DNA from: Nitrososphaerales archaeon
GTDB lineage: Archaea; Thermoproteota; Nitrososphaeria; Nitrososphaerales; Gagatemarchaeaceae
DNA: 8,588 nt
Reading direction: 5' to 3'
Assembly: GCA_030040055.1 (NCBI GenBank)
Contig: JASHUK010000128.1
Span: 1 to 8,588, forward strand
Shown: piece after piece, positions 4,159 to 8,588 of the stretch
Layout: the number at the start of each line of letters is the position of its first letter
How positions within the stretch are numbered: the stretch's first letter is position 1
The notes under the pieces: model-generated
Database searches by the model: none
What the model saw: only the letters and a program-made list of their open reading frames with translations
What the model was told of the DNA's origin: nothing
Position numbers and translations under genes: made by a program

Positions 4159-4869
4159 CTATCCGAGCCGGAATGAAGACCACTCCCCCAGGTCAGCCAA
4201 GACCTCATGCAGGTCGCTCTTTGAGAGCCTCCGGAACGGCTTCGGCGATATGGCTCCGCTTCTTGGCAGGTAGGAGTTCCTTTCCTTCCGCCGACCGATC
4301 ACTCTAAGCGACTCCGCGGCGTCCTCGCAAACAATCGTTGACCGGTAGTACTGCCTCCGTCCGACTCGAGTGGTCGAACATCTGTCAGTCGGGAAGTCGG
4401 TCAGGACTTCGCATTCGCCCCCATAGGACCTGAGGAGCCGCACGCCGACGGAGTGTTCGTCAGGAGTGAGCCCGCACTCGTCCTCGGACCTCAGCAAGTC
4501 CCAGGCAGCGAAGGACTCGACCCGTGTGTCGAATCTTATGACCGGGTCGCTTTGTGACCCCATCTTGAGGTACATTCCCAACGCCTCTTCTAGGCTAACA
4601 TGTTCCGGAGTAACCTCGAGGAGCGAGGGTATGAGCGGCGCGATCACGTCCGTCGGGTCGGAGGCGGACCAGGCGAGCCCCCTCGCGTCCAAGTGAACAG
4701 CCGAATCTCCTCCAGCGAACGTCAGGGAACCAGGCTTGCCGACGGATGCCTTCAGCCCGCTCTTGGTGAGGCGTTCCTCGGCCAGGTTCATCTGCTCCTT
4801 GTTTAGCTTGGGCAGCAGAAGCACCTTCCTCCCCTTGAGCTCCAAGACGTGCAGCCTGAAGGGAAGCAC
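4159..4869 (-). CDS. Unidentified 236-residue protein with four cysteines
   Basis: I do not recognise the family. The frame is open for 236 codons from GTG 4869, with a TATA-like box 20 nt upstream, so the mRNA would be leaderless. ATG 4879 lies closer to the box but is out of frame. The N-terminal part (residues 1-60) alternates predicted strands and helices (VLELKGRKVLLLPKL, then a helix NKEQMNLAEERLTKSG). The middle (72-125) is acidic and helical. The C-terminal part is rich in Arg and has Cys at 132, 153, 164 and 181 (DECG, GECE, DRCS, VCED), which could bind metal, although the spacing fits no zinc finger I know. No signal peptide or TM segment is seen, so it is probably cytosolic. It is divergent from the polyprenyl synthase gene across 62 bp, which hints at co-regulation. 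A nucleic-acid-related role is possible but unsupported. Confidence 0.75.
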   Translation of the reverse strand: MLPFRLHVLELKGRKVLLLPKLNKEQMNLAEERLTKSGLKASVGKPGSLTFAGGDSAVHLDARGLAWSASDPTDVIAPLIPSLLEVTPEHVSLEEALGMYLKMGSQSDPVIRFDTRVESFAAWDLLRSEDECGLTPDEHSVGVRLLRSYGGECEVLTDFPTDRCSTTRVGRRQYYRSTIVCEDAAESLRVIGRRKERNSYLPRSGAISPKPFRRLSKSDLHEVLADLGEWSSFRLG

Positions 4870-4931
4870 GCCCTTTCATCCCGGCAACGTTATAATAGCG
4901 TCGCGAGCGCCTGCGTTTCAAGGGTTCTGAG
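4870..4931. promoter_or_regulatory. Divergent promoter with one palindromic TATA box
   Basis: The 62 bp between the two divergent GTG starts contain a single AT-rich block, with the palindrome TTATAA at 4890-4895. It is 20 nt before GTG 4869 (minus) and 36 nt before GTG 4932 (plus). Both distances suit archaeal initiation about 25 bp from the box, giving a leaderless mRNA to the left and a leader of about 13 nt to the right. Confidence 0.6.
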
Positions 4932-5786
4932 GTGGACGAGAAGTCTCTTTCACTCCAGTCGATAGAGGGAAGGATGAGGCCCTACATCGAGCGCGTAGAC
5001 AGAGCCCTCGCCACCGAGCTAGACTCGTACGCCCACTCCAGGTTCCGGGACCCCCTCGTCTTCGCGGTCGAAGGGGGGAAAAGGGTGCGGCCCGTAATGC
5101 TGATGCTGTCTGCAGAGGCCCTCGGAAAGACAGATGACGGGGTCCTAGGCGCGGCCGTGGCGGTCGAACTCCTCCACACGGAGTCAATAATCCACGACGA
5201 CATCATCGACGAGGAGGTCACCCGCCGCAGCAAGATGACGTTCCACGTCAAGTATGGATACGGCGCGTCGCTGTTGACCGCAGACTTCGTCTTCGCCATG
5301 ATCCTCGCCATTGCGGCCAGATATGACGACAGGAGGATAGCCGAGGAGATCAGCGGCGCGGCCCTGAGCATGTCAGAAGGAGAATACTCCGAGCTGACGA
5401 TCGACCCGAACGTGTACAACATCACCTGGGACGAATACCTGAAGATAGTGGGCGACAAGACCGCTTCGCTCTTCGAGACGTCGCTAAGGCTCGGGGCGCT
5501 CGTCGGAGACGGAAGGGAGAAGGAGGTGAAGGCCCTAGCAGGATACGGGCGCGCCGTCGGGATGGCCTACCAGCTGAAGGACGACCTGCTCGACTGGAGG
5601 TCCCAGGACAAGATATCCGCGGGGCTGCTTAAGCGCTACAGCGAGAGCGAGGTGGTCGGGAGGATTACGGCGATGGCGCAGAACTACACCGAGGAGGCCA
5701 AGCGCCACCTGCTGACCCTGAAGAGGACCCCTGCGACCGCTCTGCTGTCAGACCTGGCAGACTTCACAATCCAGCGAAGCCACTGA
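4932..5786 (+). CDS. Trans-polyprenyl diphosphate synthase (GGPP synthase-like), short form
   Basis: It condenses isopentenyl diphosphate onto allylic diphosphates. In archaea the usual product, geranylgeranyl diphosphate, feeds membrane ether-lipid synthesis. Visible motifs are GGKRVRP (48-54), the first Asp-rich motif DDIID (89-93), KT at 176-177, and GMAYQLKDDLLD, with Gln214 and the second Asp-rich motif DDLLD at 217-221. The residue five before the first motif is Glu84, where archaeal GGPP synthases often have an aromatic residue, so chain length is uncertain. At 284 residues it is shorter than the common 320-340: the Lys/Thr-containing loop normally following the second motif is missing, and DWRSQDKISAGLLKRY leads straight to the final helices. 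The start is GTG 4932, close to the expected transcription start; ATG 4974, after GAGGGAAGG, is an alternative. It diverges from the unidentified gene at 4159-4869 and converges on atpK with a 21-bp gap. Confidence 0.92.
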   Translation: MDEKSLSLQSIEGRMRPYIERVDRALATELDSYAHSRFRDPLVFAVEGGKRVRPVMLMLSAEALGKTDDGVLGAAVAVELLHTESIIHDDIIDEEVTRRSKMTFHVKYGYGASLLTADFVFAMILAIAARYDDRRIAEEISGAALSMSEGEYSELTIDPNVYNITWDEYLKIVGDKTASLFETSLRLGALVGDGREKEVKALAGYGRAVGMAYQLKDDLLDWRSQDKISAGLLKRYSESEVVGRITAMAQNYTEEAKRHLLTLKRTPATALLSDLADFTIQRSH

Positions 5787-5807
5787 GGACTGAGGGCCGG
5801 GACGGTC

Positions 5808-6119
5808 CTACGGCTGCCCGAGTATGAGGATGGCGATGGCGAACCCGTAGATCGCAATCGCTTCCGCAAGAACGACGAATATCAGCGCTGTCGTCCTGAC
5901 CTCCGCCTTCTCCGTCACCGCGGCTATGGCCGACGCCCCCGACTGTCCGACGCCGTAGCCGGCTCCGAACGCCGCAAGCCCGAAGGCGATGCCCGCCGCC
6001 AGATACTTCTCCCCCTCGTCGATCACCGTCGTCGAGGTCTGCGCGTGCACTGCGGGCAGGATGGACATAAGCGTCATGAACCCGACGAGCCCAAGCAGCA
6101 TCAGGGGAATCTGGCGCAT
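5808..6119 (-). CDS. atpK: A/V-type ATP synthase rotor subunit K (proteolipid)
   Basis: This 103-residue membrane protein is the ring subunit that carries ions through the membrane part of the A-type ATP synthase. An N-terminal hydrophobic stretch ending LPAVHAQ (residues 1-27) looks like a cleavable signal peptide or leader, which is known for some archaeal proteolipids. Then come two TM helices. The first is glycine-rich (FGLAAFGAGYGVGQSG, about 39-65). The second carries the essential ion-binding carboxylate, Glu86, in VVLAEAIAIYGF (78-100). It is therefore a single-hairpin c-type subunit. Gln59 is present in helix 1, but Glu86 is followed by Ala rather than Ser/Thr, which leans towards proton coupling; this is inference. 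ATG 6119 has a TATA-like box 31-39 nt upstream and an adjacent 21-bp dyad. The gene lies downstream of atpC, but the 72-nt gap holds its own promoter. Confidence 0.95.
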   Translation of the reverse strand: MRQIPLMLLGLVGFMTLMSILPAVHAQTSTTVIDEGEKYLAAGIAFGLAAFGAGYGVGQSGASAIAAVTEKAEVRTTALIFVVLAEAIAIYGFAIAILILGQP

Positions 6120-6150
6120 GAGGGTTGCTGCGAGGCCACCTTCGAATATC

Positions 6151-6159
6151 GCTTATAAA
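6151..6159 (-). promoter_or_regulatory. TATA box of atpK
   Basis: TTTATAAGC on the minus strand is one of the best TATA matches in the window. Initiation about 25 bp downstream would leave a leader of roughly 10 nt before ATG 6119. Confidence 0.65.
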
Positions 6160-6180
6160 CGTTGCAAATTATTTGCGACG
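6160..6180. promoter_or_regulatory. 21-bp near-perfect dyad abutting the atpK TATA box
   Basis: Arms of 10 bp (CGTTGCAAAT and ATTTGCGACG) flank one central T, with one mismatch. The dyad covers the BRE position directly upstream of the TATA box and begins 11 nt after the atpC stop codon. The one-base centre is too short for an RNA hairpin loop, so a dimeric DNA-binding protein site is more likely than a terminator. Confidence 0.5.
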
Positions 6181-6191
6181 TGAAGCGTCCA

Positions 6192-7163
6192 CTAGAGCCT
6201 CAACTTGGCCGCGACCGAGAGCGGGTCCATCCCCGCCTGAATCCCGATCGCAATTGCCGAGAGGTTCCCGACCTCGAACTCCAGCAGCTTGACGAGGGCG
6301 AGGGCGGTCCCCGGGCTGAGCCCCTGCCAGACGAAGGCGCCCTCCGCCGTCCTGCTCATCTCGTCGAGGAAGAAGTCGTCGAGCGCGTCGATCGCCTGCT
6401 CGTCTCCCGGTCCTCCCTGCGGAGCCGGGTAGGTCGGGGTGATCAGCTTGATCCCCTCTTGCACGGACTCGGCCCCCGCTATGCGCGACAGCACCGCCGC
6501 GGTCACCCTCTGTGTCGGGGAGACCGTCACGGCCCGGACGTCCGCGTCGGGGAGCCCCCAGAGCTTCGCCCTGAGGACGCTGAGCGCGTTGTACGCGTCG
6601 ATGTCGAGAGCCACCATGTCAGCGACCCCCGCAACATCGGTCGCCTTGGGGGAGGCGTAGGCCATATAGTTCTTCGAATACTCCTTCGATATCGCCGAAA
6701 GGACCGCGCGGTCTATGAAGAGGTCGAAGAAACGCACCTCCTTCTTCGCCTGGAACGAGCCGAGCGCCTTCTCCGCGTCGTCGTGGAACTCCGACCCTGA
6801 CAGTGCGGCCACGGCCTCCGTCACGTCCCGGGCGTTGAGAACCTTCACCAAGAGGTCCCTTCGTCCGACCAGCTCCTCCGCCTTCATGTCCACGAACTCG
6901 ACCGTCTCTTCGTAAGACTTCCCCAGCGCCTTCGCCTTCAGGGCGACCTTGAGGTTCCACGCGACGTGCCTCAGATAGTAGAGCTCCAGGATGGCATAGC
7001 GCCCGGAGCTGGTCATCAGCGAGTGGTGCACCTCGGCCAACCTCTCCCTCAGGGCGAGCTCGATCCGCCGGGCCTCGTATGGCGGGGCGAGACCCGAAAG
7101 GACCTCGGAATACGCCGTGCTCCTCAGCCTGTTGACGAACTCGTCCAAGGAAGACGACTCCAC
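6192..7163 (-). CDS. atpC: A/V-type ATP synthase subunit C, N-terminus probably longer
   Basis: This is subunit C of the A-type ATP synthase (relative of eukaryotic subunit d), the funnel-shaped cap joining the central stalk to the K ring. The helical protein shows family features such as LDEFVNRLRSTAYSEVL near the start, YYLRHVAWNLKVALKAKALG (about residues 62-81), FFDLFIDRAVLSAI and, at the end, NLSAIAIGIQAGMDP. The coordinates use GTG 7163, the first standard start codon, giving 323 residues. However, the frame upstream reads SSKTYLGTKAFALRGSTIDK and continues into it, matching the usual first helix. A TATA box (7291-7297) and Shine-Dalgarno (7256-7261) point to initiation at ATC 7247 or ATT 7244, giving about 350 residues, nearer the family length. 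No ATG, GTG or TTG exists in that stretch. It is divergent from atpI and upstream of atpK. Confidence 0.92.
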   Translation of the reverse strand: MESSSLDEFVNRLRSTAYSEVLSGLAPPYEARRIELALRERLAEVHHSLMTSSGRYAILELYYLRHVAWNLKVALKAKALGKSYEETVEFVDMKAEELVGRRDLLVKVLNARDVTEAVAALSGSEFHDDAEKALGSFQAKKEVRFFDLFIDRAVLSAISKEYSKNYMAYASPKATDVAGVADMVALDIDAYNALSVLRAKLWGLPDADVRAVTVSPTQRVTAAVLSRIAGAESVQEGIKLITPTYPAPQGGPGDEQAIDALDDFFLDEMSRTAEGAFVWQGLSPGTALALVKLLEFEVGNLSAIAIGIQAGMDPLSVAAKLRL

Positions 7164-7255
7164 CAGCTTCTGGACCGTCCCCTTGTCTATCGTCGAGCCG
7201 CGGAGGGCGAACGCCTTTGTCCCGAGATATGTCTTGCTTGAAATGATGCGCCACT

Positions 7256-7261
7256 CTCCCC
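7256..7261 (-). promoter_or_regulatory. Shine-Dalgarno sequence suggesting an atypical atpC start
   Basis: GGGGAG (minus strand) lies 8 nt before ATC 7247 and 11 nt before ATT 7244, both in frame with atpC. It is about 93 nt from GTG 7163, too far to serve that start. Confidence 0.5.
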
Positions 7262-7290
7262 GAGATGTGCGAAAGGGACCTACCTTGCCG

Positions 7291-7297
7291 ATATAAT
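7291..7297 (-). promoter_or_regulatory. TATA box of atpC
   Basis: ATTATAT on the minus strand predicts initiation near 7268, giving a leader of about 20 nt that contains the GGGGAG and ends at the ATC/ATT codons. Confidence 0.55.
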
Positions 7298-7386
7298 CGT
7301 TGCCAGGACCGCGCCGTCAGGGCCGTCTCGACAGAAGGCGGGTGGGCGCCGCGCGAGGCACGTCTTCTCTTGATTGAGGAATTAGA

Positions 7387-7394
7387 CTTAATAA
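7387..7394 (+). promoter_or_regulatory. TATA-like box of atpI
   Basis: CTTAATAA lies about 42 bp before GTG 7437, predicting initiation near 7417 and a leader of about 20 nt. No clear Shine-Dalgarno sequence is seen in that leader. Confidence 0.5.
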
Positions 7395-7436
7395 CGGAAC
7401 TGGGTCGCGGCTGAAATCGCAAGCGTGTAGTCATTG

Positions 7437-8588
7437 GTGCTGGCACGGCTAACGAAGGTCACGGTCATCTCCCCCCGCGCCGAGTACCAGGAAGTCGCTA
7501 GGACGCTTGCTGAATTCGAGGACTTCCACCCCGCGGCCCAGGGGGCCCCGAAGTTCGACCCCGCCGTGCAGGAACTGGACGTCAGGGCCGTCAAGCTCTT
7601 CGCCCAGGCCGACCAGACCGTGAAGGACCTCGGGATCCAGCTGATGCCCGGGGCCATCGACATCATATTCAAGGGGGTCAAGGTCCCACGCGACGAGTTC
7701 GAGGCGGCGGACTGGCGCGAGCTGCTCGCGGACGCGGAGGCGAAGCTGGCTCCCGTGGCAGACGAGGTCAAGACCGAGCGGGCCGCCCTCCAGAAAGCGG
7801 CGAAGGACGAGCAGGACGCCCTGACCCTCAAGGACGCCTTGAAGGCGGTGTCCGGGCTCTCCATCGACGTCGGGAAGGTCTCCCGCCTGGAGAGGCTCAA
7901 GACCGTGGTCGCGGTCGTAAGAACGGACGGAGTGGACGAGCTGCGGCGGTCCGTCCCAGACTCGATCTTCGTCGCGCAGAAACTGAACGAGGCCGACTCA
8001 CTGGTCCTTGTCTCCGTCATGGAGGCGGACGACGAGAGGCTAGAGAAGACGCTAAAGGCCCTCGAGGTCAGGCCGCTCCAGATTCCTGCCGGGCTGCCCC
8101 AGAACCCTGCCGACGCGTACAAGAGGCTTACAGAAGAGGCCGAGCGGGCGAGGGTCGAGAAGGAAGCCGTCGAGAAGCGGCTGGACGGCCTCAAACAAAG
8201 GTCGGAGAGGACGATCCTCGCGACCAGGGAGCTCACCGCCGTCGCGAGGGACCTCCTTGACGAGGCCCGGGCGTCGGGGGAAATGAACAGGTTCGCGACC
8301 ATCTCCGGGTACATCCCGGCGAAGCAGGAGGAGAGGTTCAAGGCGTTGTTCGGAAGGTGGATGGTCTACTCCGAGGAGGTCGAAAGCGGGGAAGGACACG
8401 GGGAAGAGGTTCCCACCCTGCTCGCCAACCCGGTGGGGGTCAGGACCTTCCAGCTGATAACGGGTGAGCAGGGAACCCCCGGCAGGGAAGAGGTGGACCC
8501 GACCCCGCTGGTCTCCTTCGTGTTCCCGATATTCTTCGGGTTCATGTTCGGGGACGTGGGGCACGGGATAATCCTGACGCTGGTCGCG
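7437..8588 (+). CDS. atpI: A/V-type ATP synthase subunit I (a-subunit), 3' end outside window
   Basis: This is the stator membrane subunit that forms the ion half-channels against the K ring. The frame is open from GTG 7437 to the window end (384 residues); TTG 7434 is equally possible, and an in-frame TAG at 7428 bounds the start. The N-terminal cytoplasmic domain has a beta-rich beginning (RLTKVTVISPRAEYQEVARTL). It is followed by long charged coiled-coil stretches (about residues 100-150 and 230-280) and the conserved FATISGYIPAKQEE segment. The last 28 residues enter the membrane domain with FVFPIFFGFMFGDVGHG, matching the family motif FFGxMxGDxGYG. The essential channel Arg would lie beyond the window. 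Neighbours atpC and atpK, on the opposite strand, confirm the assignment. The two transcription units share the intergenic region at about 7248-7436. Confidence 0.95.
   Translation, partial: MLARLTKVTVISPRAEYQEVARTLAEFEDFHPAAQGAPKFDPAVQELDVRAVKLFAQADQTVKDLGIQLMPGAIDIIFKGVKVPRDEFEAADWRELLADAEAKLAPVADEVKTERAALQKAAKDEQDALTLKDALKAVSGLSIDVGKVSRLERLKTVVAVVRTDGVDELRRSVPDSIFVAQKLNEADSLVLVSVMEADDERLEKTLKALEVRPLQIPAGLPQNPADAYKRLTEEAERARVEKEAVEKRLDGLKQRSERTILATRELTAVARDLLDEARASGEMNRFATISGYIPAKQEERFKALFGRWMVYSEEVESGEGHGEEVPTLLANPVGVRTFQLITGEQGTPGREEVDPTPLVSFVFPIFFGFMFGDVGHGIILTLVA

Noticed and set aside
6160..6180. Dyad after atpC as an RNA hairpin terminator
   Set aside because: The one-base centre cannot form a tight RNA loop, no T-run follows, and the dyad fits promoter control better.
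6619..7446. 275-codon minus-strand frame overlapping atpC
   Set aside because: Shifted frame of atpC with Gly/Arg/Glu-rich low-complexity sequence and no motifs.
7388..8341. 317-codon minus-strand frame, Ser/Ala-rich
   Set aside because: It lies antisense to atpI, whose plus-strand frame has clear family motifs; the Ser-rich composition is the mirror of GC-rich codons.
1..8588. CRISPR array, insertion sequence, rRNA or further tRNA genes
   Set aside because: No regularly spaced repeats, transposase-like product, rRNA-like stretch or second T-arm signature was seen on either strand.

Overview
The window looks like archaeal chromosome of moderately high GC. I would place it in the Thermoproteota/TACK group (Nitrososphaeria- or Bathyarchaeia-like), but the lineage is an inference. 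The archaeal evidence is: genes for the membrane and stalk parts of an A/V-type ATP synthase; a short trans-polyprenyl diphosphate synthase of the kind that makes ether-lipid precursors; a tRNA-Glu gene with extra sequence in its D-arm and no encoded CCA; KaiC-like RecA-superfamily proteins; AT-rich TATA-like boxes about 25 bp upstream of many starts, several of them apparently leaderless; and frequent GTG and TTG starts.

Region 1 (1-2841, all minus strand) is a tandem duplication of a two-gene cassette. Each copy has a 222-residue KaiC-like P-loop protein followed by a predicted 7-TM membrane protein. The order of transcription is kaiC-like 2 (2841-2173), 7-TM 2 (2183-1437), kaiC-like 1 (1360-692), 7-TM 1 (678 to beyond base 1). 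Both KaiC-like copies have GKE instead of GK[S/T] in the P-loop and lack the catalytic glutamate pair. The two 7-TM proteins share distinctive motifs in loops predicted to be cytoplasmic. The cassette is the best candidate here for an undescribed system, perhaps a membrane sensor coupled to a nucleotide-binding switch. That role is inference.

Region 2 (2842-4108) is an accessory island. It has a gene-poor stretch (2842-3266), a PIN-domain toxin and AbrB-fold antitoxin pair (3267-3957), and a tRNA-Glu(UUC) gene (3997-4108, minus). A 13-bp copy of the tRNA 3' end lies at 2967-2979 in the same orientation. This suggests the toxin-antitoxin segment came in with an element that integrated at the tRNA. 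The toxin reading frame lacks a good start, and a one-base indel would restore one overlapping the antitoxin stop.

Region 3 (4109-8588) is housekeeping. An unidentified 236-residue protein (minus) and a polyprenyl diphosphate synthase (plus) diverge from a 62-bp promoter with one palindromic TATA box. Then come atpK (rotor ring) and atpC (central-stalk cap) on the minus strand, and divergently atpI (stator/proton channel) on the plus strand, cut by the window end. The catalytic head genes are not in the window. The conserved N-terminus of atpC extends about 28 codons upstream of its first standard start, into a segment with only ATC or ATT as possible starts behind a good Shine-Dalgarno sequence. 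The first 7-TM copy similarly has ACG exactly where its paralogue has ATG. Non-AUG initiation, or sequence errors, are therefore a recurrent question in this window.
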